From assembly GCF_009017415.1 (NCBI RefSeq), contig NC_092409.1, positions 1,612,001-1,676,000 on the forward strand: a stretch of 64,000 nt of DNA, read 5' to 3'. The position numbers and the translations under genes were made by a program. Shown piece after piece: positions 23,312 through 35,340 of the stretch. Origin of the DNA: Aspergillus flavus. Lineage: Eukaryota; Ascomycota; Eurotiomycetes; Eurotiales; Aspergillaceae. Position 1 is the first letter of the stretch; each line of letters begins with the position of its first letter. The notes under the pieces are model-generated. The model made no database searches. It saw only the letters and a program-made list of their open reading frames with translations, and was not told the DNA's origin.

Positions 23312-23895
23312 CTATGAATGACGAGAGGAGAACACTGACCCCCACGCCCGACCGTTTCCCCCATTCCTAGCTTTTTCGGTTTCCGTAATTAGAGAATTCT
23401 TCTCTATATCGTTGTGCATTGGGTTGACCTTCAGCTTTTGGCTTCTTTCTTCGACACGACTGGCAGAAAACTCCGAACCCATGCCTCGCGGGGTCTGTGA
23501 TCTCGGAAATCTGGCTGACAAGGGTGTCTTGATGGCCTGGGTGGCTCGTCGAGCAGATCGTGTAATGACTTCGCGCATTGCCCATTGGCGTTTTTTGGCA
23601 ATGAGGAATAAACTTGTTGTGAAGACTGTATAGTGACTAGAGTCAGTAGACATACCCAAGTAGCATGGAGCTGGGATTAGAGTGATGGGAAATTGGGAAA
23701 CAGACTCCCGATGAGAACCACTACTCCTGCTACGACGCATAGCACGATCATCCCCGCTGACATTGACCTGGAGGTTGGTTTTGTACCATATCCATTTCCA
23801 TCTTCTCCTTCGACATCGGTTATTAGTCCCTGCGCTCTTGACTGCGCTGTGAGAGTAGCGATGATAACGCAGGAGTAGGCAGTTCCCCAGGACAT
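23312..23895 (-). CDS. Small single-pass membrane protein with signal peptide, function unknown
   Basis: Minus strand exons 23706-23895 and 23312-23625, with an 80-nt intron (GTCTGT donor, CTATACAG acceptor), give 167 residues. The start at 23895 gives a signal peptide (MSWGTAYSCVIIATLTAQSRA). A short ectodomain rich in Gly/Asp follows, then a membrane segment (GMIVLCVVAGVVVLIG continuing across the junction into IFTTSLFLIA), then a basic cytoplasmic tail starting AKKRQWAMREVITRSARR. This layout (signal, stub, one helix, AKKRQW, basic tail) recurs in uncharacterised fungal proteins. The donor is weak, but the joined helix and phase support it. Confidence 0.6.
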
Positions 23896-23979
23896 GTCGG
23901 TGATACCCAGTGAAATGGGAAGAATTGATAGGATCTTCAAGGTCTGGCGCTGTATCTATGAGTGCGGGGTTGCTTTTCC

Positions 23980-24384
23980 TTATTTTGAAAGTATATACAA
24001 GAGATAGATAAAAACAGTAGGTGGAAAACACACCGGTGAAGTCATTAGCAGTCTATATAGCAAGCTCAAGCACAACATCGTGGGCGCTACATGAATACGA
24101 AGTAAAAGGCTGTATGACAGGTACAACCTTGTGATAGGGTACCAGCAACAGTCCCAAGAATTGAAGGATGAGGAGGCGTGTTCTACCTCATCAAGTGGTC
24201 TATACAGTTGTGCTGAAGAACCTAAATTTGGATTCACGGAGCGAATCATGTTCGCAACAGACGACTGGGGATGTGATGTTATGTTGATCCTGGTGATAAC
24301 CGCCCTTAGCATCGAGGCCGCAACCAATGAGAGATACGCCCGAGGCGCCAGGAGGAGGAAACCGCAGATTTGCCGGAGTTTCAT
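23980..24384 (-). CDS. Hypothetical secreted protein (uncertain model)
   Basis: Minus-strand frame of 134 codons from the ATG at 24384. The first 25 residues (MKLRQICGFLLLAPRAYLSLVAA) look like a signal peptide. The middle is polar, with SSFNSWDCC; the later part is hydrophobic without clear helix pattern and may be intron or 3' sequence. It lies just upstream of the small membrane protein on the same strand. No family recognised. Confidence 0.3.
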   Translation of the reverse strand: MKLRQICGFLLLAPRAYLSLVAASMLRAVITRINITSHPQSSVANMIRSVNPNLGSSAQLYRPLDEVEHASSSFNSWDCCWYPITRLYLSYSLLLRIHVAPTMLCLSLLYRLLMTSPVCFPPTVFIYLLYILSK

Positions 24385-25214
24385 TTTAAGCGAAGTGTGA
24401 TTTCAAACTCTCTGCTAGGCTGACTTCAATTGCTCCCAGCAAATCAGTTCAGGGAGCAGTCGAACGCTTTGTTGCTTGGGTTTTGCCATAGAAACCGTTT
24501 TGGCGTTTGTATAGCGGATGATCGCTATAGTCAAAATGGAAGGGAACAGCCACACACGTCTGTGCGTAATTCGAAGCGGGAAAATTGACTCCTCTTTTAG
24601 ATTGTCTCTATATGTGGGAAGCATCTGTCATGCACCTGGATTATTTGAATAGTAGCAGTTCTAAACCCAGAGGGTGTATATGTAGGCTACTATGTATCTG
24701 AGCCCAAACATGGATAGAAAGTTGGATTTCAAGAGCAAGCTAAGGAATTGAAGTAAACTCATTATATTTTTGGTATGATAAATAACCTCCTAGTACCTGC
24801 AGTTAATCGTCTTCGAACGTATTCTCGAGGAGTATAGAGATACGACAGGAATTACTAGTAGTGGTAGAGAGATACACGGATGCATCTAAAATAGGGTTTT
24901 TGTCACTCCCGAAAGCCATGATCCTCAGGCTGCTATATGCTCCTTCCTAAAGAGCCACCCCTGCCTATTCTAGTATTTCCTCGTCACGGGAACTGTCTTC
25001 TGGGACTTCCATGACGAGATTACTCCTCTCCGCTCTCTTTTTCCTATAACCACAGGGTGTTTCACCGACCAGTTTGATCCACATTACCAGCAATCGCACT
25101 CTAGAAAAGCGGTTGAGACTTACGATACTTCCGAGTCCCTGATTATCAGCATCATTTTCTAAGGATACGACTGTGTCTGCCCAGTCTAGGACATGCTGTA
25201 CCGCCTAAATCAAC
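24385..25214. other. Intergenic, divergent promoter region
   Basis: Spacer between minus-strand genes and the plus-strand coiled-coil gene. No coding frame supported. Confidence 0.5.
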
Positions 25215-28200
25215 ATGGGGAACGAAAGCCCTGACCCATTAGTGGGTGACCCTTTGACTCTTTCCGATAGAGAAAGAGACAGTGAACCCAATGAGATTGG
25301 AGATGATGAAGAGATGCTTCTGCTACAAATGGCGGGATCCAATACTGAACCTGTCTCGCCTAATCTCAACGCAGTCCTGGGGAAGGGTTCAAAATTAAAC
25401 CAAACAGCCAACCCCAACCAACCCGCGGCGTCACTTGTACAACGCCCACGGAGCTCCGGCATTGACCTGACAGCTTTCTCTTTTGCCAGACCTGCACAGC
25501 ATGGAAAGGCATTTACCCTTCATCCACCAGTCAAGCAAGCTTCAGCTGTTCCTGCGCCTCACAACAATAGCATCATGCAAACGGAGCAGAATGGAACCAG
25601 AAAGCCCGATCGTACAACTCATAATCACCAATCAAAGTAAGAAAATGTCCCAATGACTTGCGTCAATTCTACTAAAAGAAATATCTAGACACATTGCTTC
25701 TCGATCGAATGATACGGAAACCAGCTCCAGTCGCCAGATTACGAGGACCTCTTCTTCATCTTCGGAAGCCCAAGATTTAGAGACTGCGCATAGCAAAACA
25801 AAACCTGCCATGAGATTAGACCATGCACTCACCTCCAAGGTTCATCACTCGGAAAACAATCAAGCGCAATGTGAAGGAACTACCACTTTCCCGTCCGTTG
25901 CCAATGGACAACTTCTATCACCGGAAAATGAGCCACAAGGTACGTCAGCCACTTATACTTGCCTGGATGCGCTGAGATGGTTTCAGCTATAAGATCAAAT
26001 GCTCTAGTTAAAGACAAGGTAGGAGGATTCATTTAGTATACAAAAGTCTGACACTGAACAAAATAAGCTCAACGGCAGATTTCTACAGTCACCCAGACAG
26101 GGCACAGCAAAGTTGACAAAGACGTGTGTTGCTGAGCGCCTAGCACACGAGGATGGGAGAAGCGTTTAACTTTCCCCTACAAATAACAGGTCAAGAGTAT
26201 TGAAGCGTCGCCGATCAGGTGGAAAAAGAATCACCTCAAGACAACCCGCCTTTGGCAACGGCAATGCAGACCTGTCTGAGGAGGACCTATTCCAGCTCTT
26301 GTTTGTCAAGATCAAGGCCCGAGAAGAGAATGACGTCGTCGCTTCCAATGAGAAAGAACAGTTAGAGGCCAATATTTCCGAGCTCACGCAAGAGAATAAT
26401 GCTTTGAGAAGCCAGCTCGACGTCTTCAGTAATGAGTTACAGCAAAGGACATCGGAGTCCAAGGCGTACAAAACTCAGGTAGAGGCTTGGAAGGCGAAAA
26501 TAGCGAAGTTTAAATACATCCTTAACGAGCTGGCTTCTGGTTACAAAGCACTTCGCGTGGAAACAACTCAGCTCAAACTGACAAAAACATCACTAGATAG
26601 AGATAAAGCGGAAATAAAAGGCACAATTGCTGATACCAGGGAACAGTTGTTCCATGCTTCCAGTACAGTTGAGAAGAGTCAAAGTTGTCTTGTGGAATCA
26701 CAAACTTTGATCAACTCCATGAAGCAGGCTTTGAAAAATGCAGAGGAAAAGACACGCTCTGTTCAGGAGCGTTTATCCGACGAAAAGAAAAGATCGTCCT
26801 TGCTAGAGACGTATATACAAGACAACTCACGTCTTCAGGCGAAAAGGATAGGCCTTATCAGGGCTGACCAACGCGAAATGCTAAGAAAGCTTGATTCAGG
26901 ATTTGAGACTGTGGCAAAGCATGTTGACGTATCTCAAACATCTGCGCAAACAATCATAAAGCAGACACTAGAAGAGTTTCATTTGTCATTTAGGCGCATG
27001 GGTGAGAATCATGCCCAAGGAAAGATGGACTTTGAGCAGTGTAAAGCGACTTTTCAGGAGTGTTCGTCTCAGTAAGTTACTGATAGCTCGATGTACCTTC
27101 TGAGGAAGGATATGGCTAATTATATTCAGGATTAAATCTCTTACGGAAGACTTAGCAGCAGTCATCGAAAGAAGCTTTAAAGTGAATGAAGATAGGGCAC
27201 AGCTTCTAACAGAGCAGCTTCGGTCTGTTGAGGAAAATGTGGGAGGTGAGTCTGCTCTACTCAAACGGCTTTCCGCAAGTGAAGTCACATGTACCACTCT
27301 ACAAGAAAGTCTTGAAGCTTGTGCACCAAGCATTGATAAGCTCGGTTCCTTCTTGGAGGGCGCTCGGGAGAAAGAGAATAGCCTCGCTCGGCAAATGGGA
27401 CAGCTCGAAATCCGACTATCTGAGTTGCAAACCCCAGAAACAACCGAACCTACAGCCGCTGAATTTAAAGAAAGAGTTGAACATGAACTAAGGATACAGC
27501 AACTATCAGATGAGCTGAGAACAGCCGAAGAACGCCTCAGGAGCAGAGCGATTGAAAATGAAGAGATGAGGCTGTCATTGCTCGAAGCCGTTACAAAAGG
27601 TCAGGAAGCAGAAGGCCGCGCAAACAAATTCGAATCAGAGGCAATCGCACTCCAAGACGAAATTAAGGTCATAGAGTCCAAAATCCGCGAAGAGCTTAAT
27701 AGGGCCAGCGTTATCTCTCGAGATCAATATAGAGTCAAGTATGAACAACAAATTCATGAACTGTTAAGAGAGAAGAGCGAACTCTGCAAAAGTATTGAAA
27801 AAGTCCGAGATGAATTAATGGAGGCACAAAAAGCACTAGTACGCTACGACGTTATCTAGTACCTGAATATTGGCTGACAATACAAAGGTTGAGAGTGAAA
27901 CAGCATATACGAAGAAGCAGAGTGAAGCAGAATGTTTAGTAGGCGCATGACTACCCCAGCATGAAGTTTTTACTGACCTCCGAAGGGGTTAGCGAAAGAT
28001 GAACAGATAAAAGCCCTTGAAAGCAAGTGTATTGAGAAAGAGAACTCACTTGCGGAGCAAGCTGCAGAGGTCAGCCGACTTCGAGAAATGGAATCATCGA
28101 TCGCAACGCAGCAGTCATGCATGCAAAGACAGCTCCATGAAGCTAACGAAAAAGCTGCAAGCCTTGAAAAGGAGCTCATCGTGGTCAAGGAAGAGAGCAG

Positions 28201-29645
28201 TGCCTCATATAAGCTGTCACAAGAAAAATTTGACATACTTCAGAAAAACCTCCTAGTGAAGGAAGAAGAGTGCACAAGAATCCAAAAGGAGCTATCAGTG
28301 GAAACATCAGCCAGGTTGAGCCTCGAGACTGGAAAGTCGAAGGCGAAATCCGAGATACACACTCTGCTTCGGCGAGTCCAAGATTCAGAACACTGGGTAA
28401 AGAAGATTAAAGAATCACTTGATCAGGTGGACGCTTTATCACCCAAGGAACCCTTCTCTGAGACTTGGAACAGGCTGATAGCGCTCCTACAGCCATTAGG
28501 AGTGAAGAACAGCCTAGAAGCTACTCCATTGAATGAGCCTACGGATGAAGGTGCCCTTATTTGCCGGAATGCTGATGCTGCTAATACATCTATCGCCTCA
28601 ACGCCTCAACAAAGCTGTAGAGCTTTGGAAAACGACGTTGTCCAAACCACAGAACTTATCTATCGAACACAGAGTTTCCAGAAGAGTGCCTATTCCTCTC
28701 CAGCCAATGAGAGTCTGAAAGCTAGGGTGGCTGATGTGAAACTTCCATGCATCCCGGACTCACAGCAGTCTAACAGCATTGTACCATTTTCAAGCATTCG
28801 ACAGCTATCTCCAACATGTTCAGTATCCGACCAAGTTCCTATCGAATTTGCAGCCATGCTAGTTTCGACACCAGAGGAAAATATCGTTACTGAAAAACCT
28901 GATATACTGACTAATTCAAATAGGAGCTGTCAAGTGGCAGCCAACTCCGCTGAGAAACAGGATGCTGCAAGAACAGAGGATACGAAAGAACGGTCGAGTG
29001 AAAGCACTCCATTAGGAAAAATGGATCAGCATTCTGGTGCTAGCCAGCCAGCTAGCCAGCCAGCTAGCCAGCTTCCTCACATCCCGGAAGATATGGAAAC
29101 TTCCGCGGTAACGCCAAAAGCAGTCACATTTGAAACGGACATTCCATCGACAAGCAGGGAAAAGCGCAAGGCTTCAGACTCTGAAAACTGCCACGAGCAG
29201 AAAGATACATCGCAAATGCCGCTACCTGGTCGAATGAACCGAAGAACCTATAGTAGGAATCGGCAGACGCCTCAAGTGCGCAGCCAAGAGCAGTTCGCGC
29301 ATCAGAATTACTTGCCTCCTTTAAGTAGTAAAGCCTTGGACCACGATAGCGCTGAAAGGCCAGACTCTGCCAACAAAAGAGCTAGGGGCCCGACCTCACC
29401 CCAGCCGAGACGCCTGACAAGAGCTGATTCTAGATGCTTTGAGCGTAAGACAAGTCCTACGAGACTCGCGTCTGGTAGCAGTCGACATTCTTCTATGAAT
29501 GGAAACCGCTCCAATAATCAAAGGTGGCCAGCTCGTGGAGGAAGAAGAACAAGAGGTAAATACCTGTCCGAGTCAACAAGGTTAGTGAGATACGCTAACT
29601 TCAGCAGGTGATCGCTACAGCGCTCGGTTCAACAGACAAATATGA
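25215..29645 (+). CDS. Large coiled-coil protein of unknown function (1325 aa)
   Basis: Nine exons fit by phase: 25215-25636, 25689-25939, 26008-26018, 26068-26123, 26190-27071, 27130-27838, 27888-27933, 27993-29555, 29608-29645. The N-terminal 245 residues are polar and disordered. From about residue 275 to 920 it is heptad-rich coiled coil (Glu/Leu/Lys/Gln; NEKEQLEANISELTQENNAL type). The C-terminal 400 residues are Ser/Pro-rich and basic, with SQPASQPASQ repeats, and end in an Arg-rich segment, GGRRTRG then DRYSARF. The tiny third exon (11 nt) and the GTTTAG donor of exon 7 are the weak points. Such proteins organise spindle, chromosome or cytoskeletal structures, but no specific family can be named. 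Confidence 0.72.
29037..29073 (+). repeat. 12-bp tandem repeat coding SQPA units
   Basis: GCCAGCCAGCTA repeated in tandem; adds four residues per unit within the coiled-coil gene. Copy number likely varies between strains. Confidence 0.85.
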
Positions 29646-30108
29646 GAAGTTTGTAAATCTCAGGCATCTTCCTTGATTATGTATAAATATAGGTTGCACA
29701 TGGTATCGTTACTGAGTTGTCTAAGGTAATGTGCGAGGAGTGAAAGATCTCGGTAGACAGGTGGTTGCAAAGATGGTCGGATCCTAGGAATGGTATATTG
29801 AACACATTTATTGACCCAGACTGTACTGCTTTAAACGCCAGAATGCAAAACCCAAATTGATATACAGCACGGCAACATCCCGGAGTATGACAAAATTCCA
29901 AGTATTATCCGCACTGATGTTGTCTAATGTACATGGTTTATCGTTCGATAACAGACTGAGTGACATCCGACAACTCGGTAGGCCGTACCCAGTGAAGGTT
30001 GTCTCGTAAACTTTGCTGCCCGACACCGCCTGAAGGTCGAAGCAGTCATCATTTCTATCTCAGCTGCGTATGCGCGGAAGATCGTGTGAAGGCGTTGAAA
30101 GGACATGA
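29646..30108. other. Convergent intergenic region
   Basis: 3' regions of the coiled-coil gene (+) and the bL33m gene (-). No gene seen. Confidence 0.6.
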
Positions 30109-30398
30109 TTATTTCGCTCTTCCGCCCTTTGTCGCTTCTAGGAATAGCACCTTCTTCTTCACAACGGGATCATACTTGAGCATGCTCAAGGGGCGATGGG
30201 TACGAGGTCTGATCATCGTCCGGTAAAAGCCAGTCATGGCCATGGAGATGAGACGAACGGCGACAGTACGAGACTTGGCTGTTGGTATCGATGTCAGCTC
30301 CGCACAAGACTAGGAACAAACCATCGGCGCGCGCTGCTAGCGCATTAAGTCCATGGTGTAATGAGAAGGGCATATGTGTTCTTACCTTTCTTGGCCAT
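30109..30398 (-). CDS. MRPL39: Mitochondrial large-subunit ribosomal protein bL33m
   Basis: Minus strand exons 30386-30398 (13 nt) and 30109-30278, with a 107-nt intron, give 60 residues. The protein begins MAKK, continues with a Lys/Arg/Ser-rich strand ([18 protein letters not shown]) and has the bL33 signature [25 protein letters not shown]. The length matches bL33m (yeast MRPL39 family). It is a structural component of the mitoribosome large subunit near the tRNA exit site. The first exon codes only four residues plus one base, so automatic annotation easily misses this gene. Confidence 0.9.
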
Positions 30399-32485
30399 TT
30401 TGGCGGCTCTAACTGAAGGAAAATGGAACGTTGGGGTGTTTGGCACCTGATTTCAAGAATTCGAGATCATCGGAGATGCGGCGGAGAACTTTGGATTCGC
30501 GATAGCTGCACGTGACCTATATGTCTGAAAGTGGTATGGTTGAAAATGTGGGTCATTGTTTGGCTTTCATTGTTCTGGAGCATCGTAATTGCGACCTCTC
30601 CTCCAAGAACTACAAATCGTCCTGGAGATTATTTTCTTTTCCTCTAGAGAAATACTACTAGTATAGTCTGCGTCCCTGTCGCTAATTGACAATGGGATTC
30701 AATCAAGGACTTCTCAGTTCAGGTTCGTCTCGGGATTTCCACAGAGCGTCTGCACTCACTGTGTATCTGTTCGAAGTTATTGAACCACTACACCCTCGCG
30801 ACATTAAACGATCTTTTATTCTCAATTCATCCTTTTATTTTTTCGAATTTATGGGTATATAATACTCGTGACGAAACATATATTCATACGAAAATATTAT
30901 TACAATGATGATACCAAAATCAAGACTACTATTACGGCTGACTAGTACATACAATACCTGCTAGATCACCATCTCCAAGAATAGCCTGCTTAGACTAACT
31001 CTATCTCGAACAGAATTTGGCTTTATGAAAATTTCTCCTGCCGCCTGACCTGCAGATCGCTAGTGGCTGCGTTGGGATGCTAGATATGTAAAACCTACTG
31101 GATCGATCGTCGACGCAGGGCTGCCCTACTAAGGACATAGTACATCTACATATGTTCTCAAGCTTCATCTATCCAATATGACCGACTAATCTCCTATATC
31201 TCTGCTTCTACTTCCTCGTTTCTTTCTTTCTTCGCAACTGACTTCCAACCCTTAGCACGTGTACTCAGCCCGCGCGTTCATGCCCTCGAATATCGAGCAG
31301 GAGGACAATGTCACAGCCATGAGTCAGAACCCCCCATACTGGCGGATTTTGTATGGATACATACACATACACCTGGTGACCACAACATGGTGTATACTCA
31401 AAACGGCAACGAACCGTCCCATGATCAATCCCGGACGACAAAACAAGTTGTGGACCGTGCTAGCGGATACCCTCCAGCTGCTTTAGTGCCGGCTTAATCC
31501 GCGGCGGGAACTATTCTCATGCATGTTAAGTGTCCGTGTGGTTCCCTAATGGAGGGTGTTTATACACCTTTTCTCCCCTATCCGGGGGTTTTTTGGGCGG
31601 CGAATACATTTTAGTAGCCAGTGTCATGTGGTCGCATCTGAACGGGAGGGTTGGACCGAGACGATCTACGGGCTGGTGTTCTTGGTTTTGGGAACTTTGT
31701 CGACCTCCGATTTGGTCGGGGGTTTTTCTATTATTGTTGAGGTGTGGAGGGTTTTTTGTTGTCGTTGTTTTCATGGCTTCTTGTTGCTGGAGATGGGAGA
31801 TCATGATAATCGCTTTTGTGGGTGGTTAGGTTTGCGGGATTGTCAGGCGACTTTTGTGTATGTCGAAGTTCTGGGGGTGCACCGCCACAGTTTTCATTGA
31901 GGGGATACGCTTTTTTCTTGGGTTATTTTTACTGAAATATTAATGAATTGGTGAAAAGATGTCGATCCGGACTATGCATGGCAGTTGATGCTGGCCAGGC
32001 ACCAGTCGTTTAGTATAGTTCTGCGGATAGAGGTTGAAGAACTAGATAGGTTCCGACGAGTGTATCGTGAATGACAGTGATCTAACTACTGCTATCCATC
32101 GTCGCGGCTAGCGGTAATCAAACTAGATTCCTTGTTATTCATGAGCCGATCCAGCCCAAGTCCATGATATAAGGGATATGATCATCGAAGCTAGAAGAAT
32201 CTCGCTGACAGCACCACTCCACTTGGTCAATACATATCAAACTTTTCAGCCATTATGCCCTGCATAGCTCCCTGCAATACAAATTAACACCCATCACCCA
32301 ATGCCCGGTATTAGTAATTAGACGAGATGCGTCGTGTATCTTCAGAAGCAAGAAAGTAGAACGGTCATCAGGTGTCCAACACCATCCAACACACTCATGT
32401 ACAATTCCTCCTAAAGACATACTTCAGTACCAGGATTATCATAGCAGAAAACCCACACATACCATCAGGTTAACGTGGTTAGTTG
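30399..32485. other. Long intergenic gap
   Basis: About 2.1 kb. Frames at 31259-31486 and 31530-31900 have no recognisable motif; the second is G/T-skewed. I see no supportable gene, but a non-coding transcript cannot be excluded. Confidence 0.45.
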
Positions 32486-33239
32486 TTACTCCGGATTAGC
32501 GAGCAAAGCAGCAATACGAGCGCTACGACGTCGCTTGAAGACAAAACCGTCAGGAGACTCTGGAGAGGTCTTCCGCTCACGTTTAAACAAAACAGGCTTC
32601 TCACCATCTGCCGTCTCATCTGTCGCATGGTTCGACCACTCTTCGTGTGCCTCTGTAGTAGGATTGTCGGTCATCTCAATCTCTCCCGTCGGCTGAATAC
32701 TGTTCCTTGTTTGTTAGAAAACAGGCCCGTTGCCCGAGGACACAGCATAAGACTAACCACTCCCCGTCATCAGATCCACTATGCGAAGTCGCCTTCTCGG
32801 TCGCTATCTCGGGCTCCCCCAGGTCATTCAGACGCTCTCTATCGTAGACCCTCCCGGTAGTCATCGAGATGGGGCGATCCAACCCAACACTTCCTTGCCA
32901 TTTGGATACCTGCTCTTTCTTCTCGATGGTTCCGATCCCCTGGAGCATGGATGCCTTGAGAGATGGCTCCTCTTCACTGCTGTACTGTGCGTTTTCGCCG
33001 TGGGTACGGTGTTCTTCCTCGGGTGCTGCAGTGGGGAGATGAGCTTTGAGTAGGTATGAAGTTGTAGACATGGGAGAGGACTGGTCGACTGCCTCTGCGC
33101 CGAAGGGTCTGTGGATGGCCGGGGTGAAGGGTGAGTAGGAGGTTCGGAAGCGTTTCTCAAGATCTCTTTCGATGTCGGTGTAGTTCACTAGGACGTTAAG
33201 CTCGCTGTGGAGCTTGTCGGGCTCGAATCTGTCGGCCAT
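32486..33239 (-). CDS. Hypothetical fungal protein (231 aa)
   Basis: Minus strand exons 32758-33239 and 32486-32699, with a 58-nt intron after DDGEW, give 231 residues. The N-terminus (MADRFEPDKLHSELNVLVNY, TDIERDLEKRFRTSYSPFTP) is ordered and likely the conserved part. The rest is acidic and disordered, and the C-terminus has a basic patch KRRRSARIAALLANPE that resembles a nuclear localisation signal. I do not recognise the family. Splice signals (GTTAGT, AACAG) and phase support the join. Confidence 0.65.
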
Positions 33240-35340
33240 TGTTTGGGGTTGATGAGGGGTATCTAGGGATGGAGATGAGGTGTTCTTTGTATACTTGTGT
33301 TCTTTGTATGTTTGGGGGTGATGTTGAGAGACGGGGTCAACGGGGAGTTGAAGCTTTCTCTTAGCGAAGACTGCTCAACGCATCACTGTAGACAGAAGAG
33401 ACAGAAGAAGGACGCTATAATGTGACTTCAACAGAGTACTAGCCGTGATAGGAGATAGGTGAGGAGTTCCAATAGTTGATCGAATGAAAGGCAAGCCTGG
33501 TATAGAAGGCGTTGGAGATAGTGGAGAAATGAGCTCGAGGGAGCTCCACCAGGAACAGAACCCAGCACACGAGACTCTACGTCAAGGAACAAATCAGGTT
33601 AATCAGAATGAGGGGGAGGCCTGGAACGTCCTGACATGGTAGGGCGGTAATCTTCTCCACGGCCTTACCACGGTTGACGGGGGTTCGGTGAATGCGAGAC
33701 GTTCCACTGTTTGGTTCCTTAAACAGAAACCTAATTAGTCGGAAGATATCAAAATTATCTACTGGGAGATTTGACTCTGATATAGACGAACCTCGGTGTT
33801 CCTGGTCCTGGTTTTTGTAGGTCAACTTTGCGGGAACTCTCTCATCTTGTAAAGGGTAGCAGTAGGTTTAACAAAGAAACGCTTTTATACACTATACTCT
33901 ACTTTTCTCTTGTAACACTACTAAGGATTATCATGGCAAGTGCACGTTCTGGAGGATGGAATAATCATGGTCTAGCCCATATAGATATTCGACTCACCAT
34001 ATGGCTATCCCTTGAATGAATTCATATGCGTATAGTATCGATTTTTTTGTTCGATCAAAAATCAATCCTATCTGTATGTCTTCTATACGAATTTCTTTGA
34101 ACGCTTAAGATCCAACAACTTCAAGCTGCACAATGTAAAGACAAATATCGCCTCTAAATCAAGGTTGCAGTTAGATTGGTTTCCAGCCTATTCATATTCA
34201 ATCTGTTAAGCTTTCTTGGTAATTATGGTCTCTCGTCTATAATTTTAATCTTAGTGTTATATTCATAGTTCTATTTTCTTCTTAAACTAGTGGGTCAAAT
34301 TAACCTACTTCCGATATTCCATAGAGTAATCTTCCAGGAGTATACACTCTGTGTCCTGCACCGCCATAACCCACTTGATCTACGGAGAGTATTAACTTAC
34401 CAGGACCAGGATTGACTCATATAACCATAACGTGCAGGATGCATTAGGTCGAAAATACACTACTAGTACAAGGGAACAGCATTAAGAGATGCTATTAAAG
34501 GTGGGGTTGTAACTTGTCTCGTATGTGTAAATGTATTGGGACTCGTAATTACAGGTGACTCACGAGTCAGTAACATTCCTATGCGATCACGTTGTCCAGA
34601 AGATGTATTTTAGCTCTTCCTTTCTACAATGGATCTACTTTATGGTTTACATACAAAGTAAGGTCATTCTATGAAAGAATTTTTTTTTTTCTTTTTTTGT
34701 GTATGTTTTCTCCACAATCTTCATAATTACATCGAGTCATAGATTCATAGTAAACATAGGAAAAAGGATCCTCCAATGAATGGCATGCACTGTTGAGGGT
34801 GTGCGGAGGAGGACAACTAGTAAACTCCATCCAACATCATAGGCTGAAGCCTCCAGTACGCAGAAAGTAAAAGCTCATGACTCACTCCCTGCATGCATAT
34901 CCTCTTCCAATCACAGCAACCGAATAATCCAACAAACTATACTTGCAACTTGTTGTAAACACCACCTTTTTTTTATTCACTTTCTTGGATTTTCCCCGTT
35001 TGTTTTGGGTTTTTGCAAAGGTGTCCTTTCGGACTACGTAGAGGCAATGTCTTCAAAGTAAGATGGCTGAATCACATAGGAAACCATTCTCTGCGAGGGA
35101 AGAAAACCCACGGAAGACGCCAATCGGCGCGAACATCCGTACCAATTAAGACTGGAGTCGGATGGGCACATTGTGCGTGTTATGGATTCGCGCATGAGCT
35201 GGGCCCTGCCCGGCTGAGTCGAGAGTGTGTGTGTGTGCAAAGACGACAGAGTTCGAATAGCACTGCCTGCAGCACGGCTATATGATGGTCCGTATAGAGG
35301 TAGACTGAAAAGATAAACCAGAAGCTGGACGGTGAACCGC
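33240..35340. other. Long AT-rich intergenic gap
   Basis: About 2.1 kb with no supportable gene. The block 33850-34750 is notably AT-rich, with a T-run at 34681-34698. It may hold relic repeat sequence, but no terminal repeats or transposase were seen. Confidence 0.45.

Noticed and set aside
31530..31900. Overlapping plus-strand frames of about 100 codons
   Set aside because: G/T-skewed sequence giving Trp/Cys/Phe/Val-rich readings in several frames; not protein-like.
33850..34750. AT-rich block considered as a transposon or second NUMT
   Set aside because: No terminal repeats, transposase motif, tRNA cloverleaf or mitochondrial coding stretch could be found.
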